Shown piece after piece: positions 1-8,161 of a stretch of DNA of 64,000 nt (positions are counted from its first letter, which is position 1; each line of letters opens with the position of its first letter). The DNA is from Massilia putida (GTDB lineage: Bacteria; Pseudomonadota; Gammaproteobacteria; Burkholderiales; Burkholderiaceae_D), in contig NZ_CP019037.1 in NCBI RefSeq assembly GCF_001941825.1, positions 310,001 to 374,000 of the forward strand, read 5' to 3'. The notes beneath the pieces are model-generated. The model was given only the letters and a program-made list of their open reading frames with translations, did not search any database and had not been told where the DNA came from. Both the position numbers and the translations under genes were made by a program.

Positions 1-377
1 AGCAGCAGCCCGTCGTTGAGCATCGCATCCAGACCGCTGATGACGCCGTCGCCGCCAGGGCTCCGCGCCAAACCGGCTACAAACTCATCGGGGCCACGTA
101 AAAACGTATTGGTGATAAGCGTGTTGTAGTTCGCGACGTTGAATCCGATGCCGAGAATCGCGGCCAGCTTCACGACCCGGTTGATAAATTCGTTGACGGG
201 CTCCCGGATCAAGCCGCGTAGGCTGGCGAATCCCCACAGCGCCACGTAAAGGCCGAGCATCGCCATCAAAAACGGGCCGACGACCCGGGCGACCGCCACC
301 ACGTTCTCGCCGACGTAGCCTTCGCACACGGCATTGATGTAATTCATGCCGTCACGATAGAGGGTTGGCGCGGCCAT
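1..377 (-). CDS. virB6: VirB6/TrbL-type conjugative transfer inner-membrane protein (C-terminus off the window)
   Basis: The reading frame starts at the ATG at 375-377 and leaves the window at base 1, so only about 125 N-terminal residues are visible. The opening residues and the hydrophobic stretch around residues 30-55 (VVGPFLMAMLGLYVALWGFA) resemble the first membrane segments of VirB6, the polytopic channel component of type IV secretion systems. The gene is last in a minus-strand run virB4'-virB5-eex-virB6, an order typical of conjugative plasmids and ICEs. The family call rests on the N-terminus plus context. TrbL is the alternative name for the same role. Confidence 0.75.
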   Translation of the reverse strand, partial: MAAPTLYRDGMNYINAVCEGYVGENVVAVARVVGPFLMAMLGLYVALWGFASLRGLIREPVNEFINRVVKLAAILGIGFNVANYNTLITNTFLRGPDEFVAGLARSPGGDGVISGLDAMLNDGLL

Positions 378-388
378 GATCGATTCTC

Positions 389-658
389 CTAGTGGCTCAG
401 GTCGAGATGGAGCTTGTCGGCAGTCCCCATCGATGCGATGTGGTCTGCTCGCCGGACGTTGACGCAGTTCGGCGTCAATCCCGTTCGGCCGGGATCATTC
501 CGGCAGAGCGCACTCACCTTGCCGCGCAGCGCCGGGTGGGCCAAGAACTCGTCCACGGTAAGCACGCGATCCCCCAGCTCCGGGATCGTCCCGGCAGGCT
601 CGCGTCCGCATCCGCACATCAAGACCGCGATCGATACGATGGCCAGTGTCGCTTTCAT
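389..658 (-). CDS. EexN-like entry-exclusion lipoprotein
   Basis: This encodes about 89 residues from the ATG at 656-658. A longer frame begins at 697, but the internal start MKATLAIV gives a clean lipoprotein signal peptide ending in a lipobox (VLMCGCG) and has a purine-rich site (aaggaggc) just upstream. The body carries two cysteines (SALCRNDPG, TPNCVNV), the pattern of EexN-family lipoproteins that block redundant conjugative transfer. A small lipoprotein between virB5 and virB6 fits that role. The function is inferred from family and position. Confidence 0.7.
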   Translation of the reverse strand: MKATLAIVSIAVLMCGCGREPAGTIPELGDRVLTVDEFLAHPALRGKVSALCRNDPGRTGLTPNCVNVRRADHIASMGTADKLHLDLSH

Positions 659-693
659 GAATGCCTCCTTCGATTGTTGATGGGATTTGCCGC

Positions 694-1365
694 TCATGGC
701 AGCGGCGTCTCGATGCGCGGGATCGACGTCCCGACCGCGCCGGCGCGCATCTGACTGATCATCAGGCGCTGCGCGCGCTCCTGGGCGGCGGCACCATTCG
801 CCGCGGCCTCCAGCTGGTTCTGGTCCTTGACCAGTTCCGCGTGCTCGATGGCGATCCGGTTAGCGAGGTCGTACGCCGCCTTGGGATCCTCGGTCCGTGC
901 CAAGGTGTCGGTGAGGATTTGCAGTCGCGCCTGGCGCGCCGTCGCATCGTTGAAAGCGGTTTGCGCCATCGCCTGATTGGCGGCGGAAATGTCCTGCGCC
1001 TGCGCCAGAAAGCGTTGGAGCTCGGGAGCCAGCCGTGCGGCCTGGTCGGGCCGAAGCACCGCCTGCGCTTGACGGATCTGTTGAGCGAGCGCGGAAAGAT
1101 CGCTTATCGAGCGTGCCCAGTCCGCAGGAAGCGCTGGCGTGGCGGCAGGCAGGAGCCGCGACATGCCGCGGTCGCCAGTCGTGGACTTGATCTGGTAATT
1201 GATGCTGTCGATCTGCATGGCCATCTGCTTGTACTGGTCGGTCCATGCCTTGACCTGCATTACCGCCTGCGAAAGCACCGCGGGATCGATGACGGTCAAC
1301 TGGGCATGGGTTTGTTCGAATGCGCAGGCCAGCACGGTGGCGACGGCGAGGATACGGAGGTTCAT
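694..1365 (-). CDS. virB5: VirB5-family type IV secretion protein (minor pilus component)
   Basis: Starting at MNLRILAV (1363-1365), the product is about 223 residues with a cleavable signal peptide ending near the ALA-like site before [10 protein letters not shown]. The mature part is rich in heptad-like Ala/Gln helices (residues 30-200), as in the VirB5/TrwJ pilus-tip proteins. Its start overlaps the stop of the virB4 fragment by 4 bases (ATGA), showing an original operon. A further upstream start (1401) would lie inside virB4 and was not chosen. Confidence 0.8.
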   Translation of the reverse strand: MNLRILAVATVLACAFEQTHAQLTVIDPAVLSQAVMQVKAWTDQYKQMAMQIDSINYQIKSTTGDRGMSRLLPAATPALPADWARSISDLSALAQQIRQAQAVLRPDQAARLAPELQRFLAQAQDISAANQAMAQTAFNDATARQARLQILTDTLARTEDPKAAYDLANRIAIEHAELVKDQNQLEAAANGAAAQERAQRLMISQMRAGAVGTSIPRIETPLP

Positions 1366-1850
1366 GCGGATTTCCTTTCGATGTCGAAGTGAGGTGCCCA
1401 AGTGTCGGGGTCTTCCCCGTACTTGGCGATAAGGCGATCCATGAGTTTGAGGTTGGCGGTGCGTGCGGAGAGTACCGCCAGGTCATCGTCCATCCCAGCC
1501 AGCGGCAGCCGGGCCACGACCGAATGGCGCCCCTGCTTCAGCAGGAACATTCCGGAACCTTCAGGCAGGTCTGTCTTGATGAGGTTGAACTCCCTGTCCG
1601 ACAATCCGAGCCCTTCCCTGTGTTCTGCGTAGTCGGCGCCTGGATTGGGGAACAGGATCATCGTTGCGACCTGCTCGATCAGCGTGCGTGCCATGGGATG
1701 CCGCAGGGCGTCGCTCGGAGATTGCGAATCAAGTACGACAAGGCCGTTCTTCTTGCGCAAGGTCTTCAAGAGATCCTTAATGAAAGCGGAAAAGTGCTTG
1801 TCGCCCATCGACTTCCAGAACTCCGAAAAGAACACCGCCAACGTACTAGG
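1362..1850 (-). pseudogene. virB4: 3' fragment of virB4 (T4SS ATPase), truncated at the nrdB junction
   Basis: Only the last ~160 residues of VirB4 survive. They start in the Walker-B region ([15 protein letters not shown]), followed by the conserved [17 protein letters not shown] and LFPNPGADY blocks of the C-terminal ATPase domain. A full VirB4 is about 800 residues, so Walker A and the N-terminal domain are absent. Reading upstream in frame, a TAA stop appears within a few codons, inside the nrdB start region. There is no ATG at the left edge; TTG at 1839-1841 is the first possible start. This marks a deletion or insertion breakpoint of a conjugative element. A translated fragment would be non-functional. 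Confidence 0.85.
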
Positions 1851-1859
1851 AGAGTTGAA

Positions 1860-2921
1860 ATGTTATTGTGGGACGATGAGCCGCCGGAAGGGCAGATCAG
1901 TAGTTCACGCGTGAACGCGGACGACAAGCGCATCATCAACGCCAAGACCGACGTCAACCAGCTGGTCCCGTTCAAATATAAATGGGCGTGGGACAAATAC
2001 CTGGCCGGCTGCGCGAACCACTGGATGCCGCAGGAAGTGAACATGCAGCGCGACATCGAACTGTGGAAGAACCCGAACGGCCTGACCGAAGACGAGCGCC
2101 GCATCGTCAAGCGTAACCTCGGCTTCTTCGTGACCGCCGACTCGCTGGCCGCCAACAACATCGTGCTGGGCACCTACCGCCACATCACGGCGCCGGAATG
2201 CCGCCAGTACCTGCTGCGCCAGGCGTTCGAGGAAGCGATCCACACCCACGCCTACCAGTACATCGTGGAATCGCTGGGCCTGGACGAGAAGGAAATCTTC
2301 AACGCCTACAACGAGATCCCGTCGATCCGCGACAAGGACCAGTTCCTGATCCCGTTCATCGAAGTCATCAACGATCCGACGTTCCACACCGGCACGCTGG
2401 AAAACGACCAGAAGCTGCTGCGCTCGATCATCGTGTTTGCTTGCCTGATGGAAGGCCTGTTCTTCTACGTCGGCTTCACGCAGATCCTCGCGCTGGGCCG
2501 CCAGAACAAGATGACGGGTGCCGCCGAGCAGTACCAGTACATCCTGCGCGACGAATCGATGCACTGCAACTTCGGCATCGACCTGATCAACACGATCAAG
2601 ATGGAAAGCCCGCAGCTGTGGACGCCGGAATTCCGCGAAGAGATCAAGGGCCTGTTCCTGCAGGCCGTCGACCTGGAATACCGCTACGCCGAAGACTCGA
2701 TGCCGCGCGGCGTGCTGGGCCTGAACGCGGCCATGTTCAAGGGCTACCTGCGCTTCATCGCGAACCGCCGCGCCGTCCAGATCGGCCTGGATGCGCTGTT
2801 CCCGAACGAGGAAAACCCGTTCCCGTGGATGAGCGAGATGATTGACCTGAAGAAGGAGCGCAACTTCTTCGAGATGCGCGTGACCGAGTACCAGACCGGC
2901 GGCATCTTGAGTTGGGAGTAG
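1860..2921 (+). CDS. nrdB: Class Ia ribonucleotide-diphosphate reductase, beta subunit
   Basis: This 353-residue protein supplies the diferric-tyrosyl radical for reduction of ribonucleotides by NrdA. The conserved signatures include [42 protein letters not shown] and the C-terminal tail ending in GGILSWE, which docks NrdA. The start [10 protein letters not shown] has the family's usual N-terminus and a good ribosome site (aggaga) 8 bases upstream. The length is normal for Burkholderiales. The expected upstream nrdA is missing: an antisense virB4 fragment ends about 10-20 bases before this start, so the native promoter/operon context has been lost. Confidence 0.96.
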   Translation: MLLWDDEPPEGQISSSRVNADDKRIINAKTDVNQLVPFKYKWAWDKYLAGCANHWMPQEVNMQRDIELWKNPNGLTEDERRIVKRNLGFFVTADSLAANNIVLGTYRHITAPECRQYLLRQAFEEAIHTHAYQYIVESLGLDEKEIFNAYNEIPSIRDKDQFLIPFIEVINDPTFHTGTLENDQKLLRSIIVFACLMEGLFFYVGFTQILALGRQNKMTGAAEQYQYILRDESMHCNFGIDLINTIKMESPQLWTPEFREEIKGLFLQAVDLEYRYAEDSMPRGVLGLNAAMFKGYLRFIANRRAVQIGLDALFPNEENPFPWMSEMIDLKKERNFFEMRVTEYQTGGILSWE

Positions 2922-3053
2922 GGCACACGTCCATTACTGTCGATGACTCAGGCTTTTCCGAGGACGGCGCTTGTCGTCTTGTTATGGAGCACGTTTCGCG
3001 GTAATCTGCTCGGATAGTGCCTCTGAATAGAACGTTAAGGAAGCTTAGAACGA

Positions 3054-3713
3054 ATGGCGAAAGCACCCTATATTGAAGAAGGTCGCCTGCGGCACCTTCT
3101 GAAAGTCGCAGCGGTCTCGGGTGAATCGCCCTTGCGCAATGTGGCCCTTCTCACGACGGTGTACGGCACCGGCATGATGCTGACCGAGATCGCCAGGTTG
3201 ACGGTCCGTGCCTACCTAAACGGGGATGGCTCCGTTCGCGTGAAGTCTTGCGTTGATGCCGGCATCGCGTACAACGGGAAGGAACGCCCGATCTACTGGT
3301 CCAATGCGAAAGTGGTGAGCGCGCTCGACGCGTATCTGGCGTACCGCGCCGCGCATGAGCAAGGAACGACTCCTATGGCGACAGCGTTTCGTGGCCTCGA
3401 TCCCGACGGTCCGCTCTTTCTTACCGGCGATGGCGAGCCGTACAGGCTCATCAAGCGCCGTACTACCAGCGGTGCGGCCAGCTACTCATGCGACTCGTTG
3501 AGCCAGCTATTCCGCAAGCTTCACCTGCAGGCCGGCATCGAGGGCGCAAGCGCGATGTCCGGGCGCCGCACGTTCGCTGTGCGCCTGGCGAACAACGGCT
3601 TCGACCTGCGACACATCAACGAGCTGTTGGGTCACGAAACCCTGACAGCGACGAAGCGACTTATCGATGCCAATCCTGTGCGCCTGGGCGCGATTGTCGC
3701 GAGGGTTATCTGA
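3054..3713 (+). CDS. Tyrosine-recombinase-like protein with degenerate active site
   Basis: The 219-residue protein has the fold signatures of the catalytic domain only; no N-terminal core-binding domain is present. Recognisable blocks are VYGTGMMLTEIARL (37-49), NGKERPI (~74-80), SGRRTFAVRLANNGFDLRHINELLGH (169-194) and TATKRLID (198-205). In an active recombinase the first block holds Arg, the third starts H-x-x-R and the last holds the nucleophile Tyr. Here those positions read Met-Met, Met168 and Leu203, while Arg171 and His194 remain. It therefore probably cannot cleave DNA in the usual way. Its stop overlaps the next start (TGATG). A DNA-binding or regulatory role is possible but unproven. 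Confidence 0.75.
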   Translation: MAKAPYIEEGRLRHLLKVAAVSGESPLRNVALLTTVYGTGMMLTEIARLTVRAYLNGDGSVRVKSCVDAGIAYNGKERPIYWSNAKVVSALDAYLAYRAAHEQGTTPMATAFRGLDPDGPLFLTGDGEPYRLIKRRTTSGAASYSCDSLSQLFRKLHLQAGIEGASAMSGRRTFAVRLANNGFDLRHINELLGHETLTATKRLIDANPVRLGAIVARVI

Positions 3714-3931
3714 TGGCGAAAAAAGACCCTTACGACAAGACCAGCACGCAGCGCAGCAGCCGCATGGCCGCGAACATCAAGGAGGCTGGCGGTGCGGCCT
3801 TTACGGTGCGTTTTAAGACGGCTGCGGCGCTGGCCGAACTGGATGGACTAGTCGCCGCCGGCATCGGAACCAGCCGGAACGACGTGCTCCAGAAGCTGGT
3901 CGCCGAGAAGGCGAAAAAAGTGTTGAAATAG
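3713..3931 (+). CDS. Small basic RHH-like protein coupled to the recombinase-like gene
   Basis: Seventy-two residues from the ATG at 3713, whose A is the last base of the preceding TGA, so the two are translationally coupled. A basic, polar N-terminus (about 1-27) is followed by AAFTVRFKTAAALAELDGLV and a C-terminal helix (TSRNDVLQKLVAEKAKKVLK). That is a strand-helix-helix outline like ribbon-helix-helix (CopG/Arc) repressors. I do not recognise a named family. A palindromic promoter begins two bases after its stop, which makes a regulatory role plausible. Confidence 0.55.
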   Translation: MAKKDPYDKTSTQRSSRMAANIKEAGGAAFTVRFKTAAALAELDGLVAAGIGTSRNDVLQKLVAEKAKKVLK

Positions 3932-3932
3932 C

Positions 3933-3961
3933 TTGCCGACCGTTGATACCAACGGTATAAT
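3933..3961 (+). promoter_or_regulatory. Promoter with an 18-bp palindrome filling its spacer
   Basis: TTGCCG (3933-3938) and TATAAT (3956-3961) lie 17 bases apart, a near-consensus sigma-70 promoter facing the gene at 4016. Between and slightly overlapping them is a perfect palindrome, ACCGTTG-ATAC-CAACGGT (3939-3956). A protein bound there would block RNA polymerase, so this is a strong operator candidate. The obvious candidate ligand is the small RHH-like protein encoded just upstream. Confidence 0.65.
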
Positions 3962-4015
3962 GCAAAGCATGGGGTGACGCATAAGGCGGCGCCGGAACAG
4001 CAGGGAAATCGAGCC

Positions 4016-4444
4016 ATGAGCGGATTTACGATACTGAAAGCACATATCCGTCTGAAATGCCCAGTCGACTCAGAAATAGATCACGGGCTTCGGTTGATTA
4101 CCTCGGAAGATCGGAAGGCCGTCGATGACAAGATCGACGACCCCGCAGATCAGGACTTCTTAGAAACTGCGCCTTTTTACTTGATGCAAGGACGGATCAC
4201 CTATGACGGTCGTTATGTCGTCGTAAATGCTCAGTTGAAGAACAAGCGTCACGATCTTGAAGAGTTCCTGTTGTGGCTGGCCCCGTCTGTCGAGAGCGTC
4301 GAAGACGGTACTTGGTACGACGAAGAGAATATTGACGATGAAACTTTCGAGTTGTCGTTCGCTGCCGAGACCGGCAAGTTCTTACTGCGTGGTCCTAACC
4401 AAGAACGGGAATTGATCACTGAACCATGGCGCCCGGCTATCTAG
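4016..4444 (+). CDS. Hypothetical acidic protein, 142 aa
   Basis: The chosen start MSGFTILKAH (4016) has an aggga ribosome site. A GTG at 3974 would add 14 residues. The protein is acidic (many Asp/Glu: EDRKAVDDKIDDPADQD, YDEENIDDETFEL), has no signal peptide or membrane segment, and looks soluble and alpha/beta. I do not recognise the family. It follows the palindromic promoter, and an IS3-family element begins 96 bases after its stop. The short gap holds a hairpin CCAATT-CCGT-AATTGG (4521-4536). Confidence 0.6.
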   Translation: MSGFTILKAHIRLKCPVDSEIDHGLRLITSEDRKAVDDKIDDPADQDFLETAPFYLMQGRITYDGRYVVVNAQLKNKRHDLEEFLLWLAPSVESVEDGTWYDEENIDDETFELSFAAETGKFLLRGPNQERELITEPWRPAI

Positions 4445-4589
4445 CGGCAACGGAAAAGTTCCGGGCGACTACCCCGGCCGATAAACCAAACTAGACTAGA
4501 AAACTTGACGCGACAAATTCCCAATTCCGTAATTGGCGCTGAACCGCCCCGGATTTGATGGAGGCTCCAACTCTTGAGAGAATGGAGCT

Positions 4590-4916
4590 ATGAACAAGAA
4601 GCCAAGCAAATTTTCGCCGGAAGTCCGGGAGCGCGCAGTCCGTCTGGTACGGGAGCAGCGTAATGAGCATCCTTCGCTGTGGGCGGCGGTCGAGTCAATT
4701 GCAGGGATGATCGGCTGCACGCCACAAACGCTGCATGAATGGGTCAAGCGCGACCAGATTGACCAGGGAGAGCGCGCAGGAGTGACAACAGAGGAGCGTG
4801 AGCGACTCAAAGCCCTGGAGCGCGAGAACAAAGAGCTGCGGCGGGCGAACGAAATCCTGAAGCTGGCAAGCGCGTTTTTCGCCCAGGCGGAGCTCGACCG
4901 CCGTTTGAAGTCCTGA
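4590..4916 (+). CDS. IS3-family transposase OrfA (copy A)
   Basis: 108 residues with an N-terminal helix-turn-helix ([16 protein letters not shown] ... [15 protein letters not shown]) and a C-terminal leucine-zipper-like coil ([28 protein letters not shown]). OrfA binds the IS ends. It is made alone or fused to OrfB by -1 frameshifting. The run GTTTTTC near 4873 is a likely slippery site, because the -1 frame is open from there into OrfB. Confidence 0.93.
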   Translation: MNKKPSKFSPEVRERAVRLVREQRNEHPSLWAAVESIAGMIGCTPQTLHEWVKRDQIDQGERAGVTTEERERLKALERENKELRRANEILKLASAFFAQAELDRRLKS

Positions 4917-5788
4917 AGGCCTTTATCGATCAGCATCGCGACACCTTCGGGGTCGAGCCGATCTGCAAGGTCTTGCGGATTGCCCCGTCGGGTTATCGGC
5001 GCCATGCGGCACAGCTTCGTGATTCGTCGAAGCGATGCGCGCGGGCGAAGCGCGATGAGATTCTGTGTCCGGAAATCAGCCGGGTCTGGCAGGCCAACAT
5101 GAAGGTCTACGGAGCCGACAAGGTCTGGAAGCAGATGAACCGGGAACGCATCGCCATCGCTCGCTGCACGGTCGAGCGCTTGATGAAGCGGCTGGGTTTG
5201 CAAGGTGCTGTGCGCGGCAAGCGAGTCCGGACAACGATTCCCGATTCTGCCGCCCCACGTCCGCTGGATCGGGTGAATCGGCAGTTTAGGGCTGACCGTC
5301 CAAATCAGCTGTGGGTGTCGGACTTTACATACGTTTCGACGTGGCAGGGCTGGCTGTACGTAGCCTTCGTGGTGGACGTTTTCGCCCGGCGCATTGTCGG
5401 CTGGCGGGTCAGTTCGTCGATGACCACTGATTTCGTTCTGGATGCGCTTGAACAGGCATTGTATGCTCGCCAGCCCGGTGAAAATGGAACTTTAATCCAT
5501 CATTCCGATAGGGGCTCGCAATATCTCAGCATTCGCTACAGCGAACGCCTGGCCGAAGCAGGTATCGAACCGTCGGTCGGCAATCGGGGAGACAGCTACG
5601 ACAACGCACTGGCTGAGACGATCAACGGCTTGTACAAGACGGAATTGATTCACCGCCGAACCTGGAAAACTCGGGAATCTGTCGAGCTGGCAACCTTGGA
5701 ATGGGTGGCCTGGTTCAACCACCACCGGTTGATGGAACCAATCGGCTATATCCCGCCCGCGGAAGCTGAGGCAAACTACTATCGGTAG
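4913..5788 (+). CDS. IS3-family transposase OrfB, DDE integrase domain (copy A)
   Basis: The -1 frame relative to orfA. The HTH_21 region is followed by the DDE integrase core: Asp in [19 protein letters not shown], Asp in [12 protein letters not shown] and Glu in [15 protein letters not shown]. There is no ATG near the start. The frame continues upstream to the frameshift site, so the active protein is probably the OrfAB fusion; CTG at 4913 is the position equivalent to the GTG start of the related element at 42625. The coding region is intact, so this copy may be active. Confidence 0.92.
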   Translation: MKAFIDQHRDTFGVEPICKVLRIAPSGYRRHAAQLRDSSKRCARAKRDEILCPEISRVWQANMKVYGADKVWKQMNRERIAIARCTVERLMKRLGLQGAVRGKRVRTTIPDSAAPRPLDRVNRQFRADRPNQLWVSDFTYVSTWQGWLYVAFVVDVFARRIVGWRVSSSMTTDFVLDALEQALYARQPGENGTLIHHSDRGSQYLSIRYSERLAEAGIEPSVGNRGDSYDNALAETINGLYKTELIHRRTWKTRESVELATLEWVAWFNHHRLMEPIGYIPPAEAEANYYR

Positions 5789-5858
5789 CTCAAGATCGCT
5801 GCCGATGAAACCGCATTAACTTAAACCAACCAGCCTCCACTATTCCCGGGGCGGTTCA

Positions 5859-6045
5859 ACAAGCCCGCGGTGGTATACATATGGAAGCCGCCGCCTAAGC
5901 GCCTGGGTAAACCACCACGACGTTCGCGTGATCACAATAGCAGTCACTTCGGGCGCAAATCGCTCAACTTCTTCCATAGCCTGTTTGGCGACTTGTAAAC
6001 CGAGAAAAAATCGCGTGCAGCGCCGAGCGCTGCATCCGGTCGTGG
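5859..6045. other. Gap between IS copy A and the recombinase operon
   Basis: 187 bases with no supported gene. A minus-strand frame of 74 codons crosses into the IS end and matches nothing I recognise. The only clear element is the terminator hairpin described separately. Confidence 0.5.
6005..6034 (-). terminator. Rho-independent terminator of the recombinase operon
   Basis: A perfect 8-bp stem TGCAGCGC-CGA-GCGCTGCA (6016-6034) is followed, reading the minus strand, by a run of six T after CGCGA. It lies 12 bases beyond the stop of the tyrosine recombinase, where a terminator for that operon is expected. Confidence 0.75.
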
Positions 6046-7299
6046 CTATCGTGGCGCACTCCACTGTGCTTCAAACGCCAAGGCATCCGGCCGAACCTGT
6101 TCGGTTTGCCTGATCAGGTCGAGCGCCTCCTGTTCGGTATAGATCATCGTAGTGCCGATGTCCCGGTGGCCCAGCCAGGCGGCGACACTGCGCATGTCTT
6201 CGCCCTGCATCAGCGCGGCCTTGGCGAACGTATGACGGAGCCAGTGGGGCGATGCCTGCTCGAGCTGCTCTTTGCGATCGTGATCGCCGATCGACTCGAG
6301 GAACGCCGCCGCGGCGCCCAGGCGCTGCTTCACGACATAGTACAAACCGTGACGTGACGTGATCGCGCGCCATTTGCCGAAGTCGCGCCGCGTGGATACG
6401 GTTTTTAGGGGCACGCCGCGGGAGGTCGTCGCGCTGCGGTGCGTCCGCGGCGACAACAGCAGGGGAGTCGTATCCGCAGGGCCTGGTAAAGCTTGCAAGC
6501 CAAACGCCTCGCGGTACGCCACCAGCGCCTCGAATACCTGCCGGGTGACCGGGATCTTGCGCTCTAAGCCGCCTTTTGCTGTTTCCACGGTCACGTGCAT
6601 GATCCAGTACGTCCGTCCCGATTTCGGATCAGACAGGCGCCGGAATGCCCCCATGCTTGCTTTGACCAATTCGCTCGAGCGCAGGCCGAGCTCACGCAAC
6701 GCGATCAGGAGGAAGCGGTCACGCACATGCCGCTGTCGCGCTTCGAACGTGTCTTTCGGCTGTTCTTCCATGGTCTCGAGCACGAGGTCAAAGAGGTCAA
6801 GCGATACGGCGCGGTTGGCGTTGATTTTTCTTTCCGTGCCCGCGCCGTGGAAACCCATCGGATTGGCCTGGATATAGCCGACTTCCCGCCACGCGCGAAA
6901 CAGCGCGTGCACACATTTCTGGATATCGGAACGGCTGCTCGCCGAGGGTACGCACCTAAAAGGGGTGTACCCGGCTTCACCCAGTTCGGCATAGCGGCCC
7001 GCGTAGTCCCGCTCGCACAGCGCGTGTTCTGGTAACTCCTTCAGAAAGCGATAGAAGGCGTCGACGTCCTGGACAGTCCATTTTGATGGCAGGTTCGTAC
7101 TGACGTTCTCGCAGTACCAGCGCAGCTTCGCCAAATGTTGCCGGTAAGCCGCGACAGTTAGAGGCGAGTTGCGCCGCGGGCGGTTTGCGATCGCCTGGAG
7201 CCAGACCTCGGCCGCATGCCAGTCGTCAGCGACGACGCCGAGGGCATTGCCGACTTCCCGGCCTGAAGCAGGCGTAAGCGGTACTAAAACATTTGTCAT
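6046..7299 (-). CDS. Tyrosine recombinase (site-specific integrase), intact active site
   Basis: 417 residues with an N-terminal core-binding domain (about 25-150) and a C-terminal catalytic domain. All catalytic positions are present: Arg207 (GLRSSE), Lys242 (VETAKGG), His352 and Arg355 (HWLRHTF), His378 (WLGHRD) and nucleophile Tyr387 (MIYTEQ). It starts within the end of the upstream gene (4-base overlap), so both are made together. Long recombinases paired with a coiled-coil partner are known from cointegrate-resolution systems such as TnpS/TnpT of Tn4651-type transposons. No tnpA is seen here, so plasmid or island dimer resolution is equally possible. A 12-8-12 site lies upstream of the operon. 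Confidence 0.9.
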   Translation of the reverse strand: MTNVLVPLTPASGREVGNALGVVADDWHAAEVWLQAIANRPRRNSPLTVAAYRQHLAKLRWYCENVSTNLPSKWTVQDVDAFYRFLKELPEHALCERDYAGRYAELGEAGYTPFRCVPSASSRSDIQKCVHALFRAWREVGYIQANPMGFHGAGTERKINANRAVSLDLFDLVLETMEEQPKDTFEARQRHVRDRFLLIALRELGLRSSELVKASMGAFRRLSDPKSGRTYWIMHVTVETAKGGLERKIPVTRQVFEALVAYREAFGLQALPGPADTTPLLLSPRTHRSATTSRGVPLKTVSTRRDFGKWRAITSRHGLYYVVKQRLGAAAAFLESIGDHDRKEQLEQASPHWLRHTFAKAALMQGEDMRSVAAWLGHRDIGTTMIYTEQEALDLIRQTEQVRPDALAFEAQWSAPR

Positions 7300-8066
7300 C
7301 GCAATCCTTTGTTTCCTGCCTTGTCTTGTGCATTGACCAGCCGACGCATGGCATCGAGCTGCTGGAAGTCGCGCTGACGCTGCAATTCAAGGTCTGCGCA
7401 ACGGTCCTTCCAGTGACGCATCTCGCCACGCACCTCGTCGATCGCCATCAAGGCAAACCTGCGGTTGCCATCGGAACTTTCCTGGATGCCGCGAAGCTGT
7501 TCAACAAGTTTTTCGTTGGCCTGGCGCTGCTCACTCAATTCGCGCTCTGCAATCTCAGCACGCTGCGCACTCAGAGCTAGGTCGGTGACCAGTTGCGCCG
7601 CGGTGGCGCGCAAGGCCCGTAACTCGCTCTCACACTCCGCAAGCCGGTTCTTGAAAAACTCGACCTGCGCGGATCCGGTCGTGGTATCGGCTGCGGGCAA
7701 GCTGGCCAGGCGCTGTTCCAGCTCGTCGGCGATCACGTTTCTGATCGCCTCTGTGAATCGCTCGCGCTGGACGTCATCAAGCCCGGCCGCCCGCTCGAGC
7801 TGCTCTGCTGTATCCATGATACGCGCACGTTCGCTGGCGATGGTCGCGGTCGATGGTCGCCGCGCCGGCGCATAGGCACGCAGCAGGCGCTGGTAGATCA
7901 TCGGACTGAAATAATTTCCGGTCGCGTCACGGACGACCTGGATAAAAGCGCCCACGAAGGGACGATGGTTGCTGGTGTCGAGCGGGATGTCCTGGTCGAG
8001 CACGGCGACCTTTTGCGCAATGCGGCGGGCCTGGTCGTCTGGGAGGCGGAAAGGTGGGCGGCTCAT
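7296..8066 (-). CDS. KfrA-like DNA-binding coiled-coil partner of the recombinase
   Basis: About 256 residues from MSRPPFRLPD (8064-8066); an ATG at 8121-8123 would add 19 residues, and no strong ribosome site separates the two. Residues 1-80 form a basic helical DNA-binding region (VGAFIQVVRDATGNYFSPMI resembles KfrA_N). Residues ~85-250 form a long coiled coil (ECESELRALRATAAQLV, RAEIAERELSEQRQANEKL). Such proteins bind DNA upstream of recombinases and help assemble the synapse. The 4-base overlap with the recombinase indicates one functional unit. The KfrA label is by architecture. Confidence 0.7.
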   Translation of the reverse strand: MSRPPFRLPDDQARRIAQKVAVLDQDIPLDTSNHRPFVGAFIQVVRDATGNYFSPMIYQRLLRAYAPARRPSTATIASERARIMDTAEQLERAAGLDDVQRERFTEAIRNVIADELEQRLASLPAADTTTGSAQVEFFKNRLAECESELRALRATAAQLVTDLALSAQRAEIAERELSEQRQANEKLVEQLRGIQESSDGNRRFALMAIDEVRGEMRHWKDRCADLELQRQRDFQQLDAMRRLVNAQDKAGNKGLR

Positions 8067-8129
8067 CGGGACTGTCGGGGAACAAGGTGCAGGTATCTTA
8101 ACAGGTATATTTATGACTTTCAATTTACA

Positions 8130-8161
8130 CTACTCAACATAGCCCGCGTTATGTTGAGTAG
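8130..8161. promoter_or_regulatory. 12-8-12 inverted repeat: candidate recombination core site
   Basis: Two perfect 12-bp arms, CTACTCAACATA (8130-8141) and its complement TATGTTGAGTAG (8150-8161), flank an asymmetric 8-bp spacer GCCCGCGT. Arm length, spacer length and spacer asymmetry are what a tyrosine recombinase core site needs (compare 13-8-13 in loxP). It lies 63 bases upstream of the chosen start of the recombinase operon. It could also serve as an operator for the same operon. Confidence 0.65.

Larger units (their letters stand above)
4540..5858 (+). mobile_element. IS3-family insertion sequence, copy A (1319 bp)
   Basis: The ends are imperfect inverted repeats starting TGAACCGCCCCGG (left) and ending CCGGGGCGGTTCA (right). 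It carries orfA and orfB in the usual -1 frame arrangement. An identical copy lies inverted at 16088-17406. The three bases on either side (CGC left, ACA right) do not match, so no target duplication is visible here, unlike copy B. That suggests deletion or rearrangement next to this copy after insertion. Confidence 0.93.

Noticed and set aside
5840..6064. A 74-codon minus-strand frame between IS copy A and the recombinase
   Set aside because: It runs into the IS inverted repeat, covers the terminator hairpin and resembles no family.
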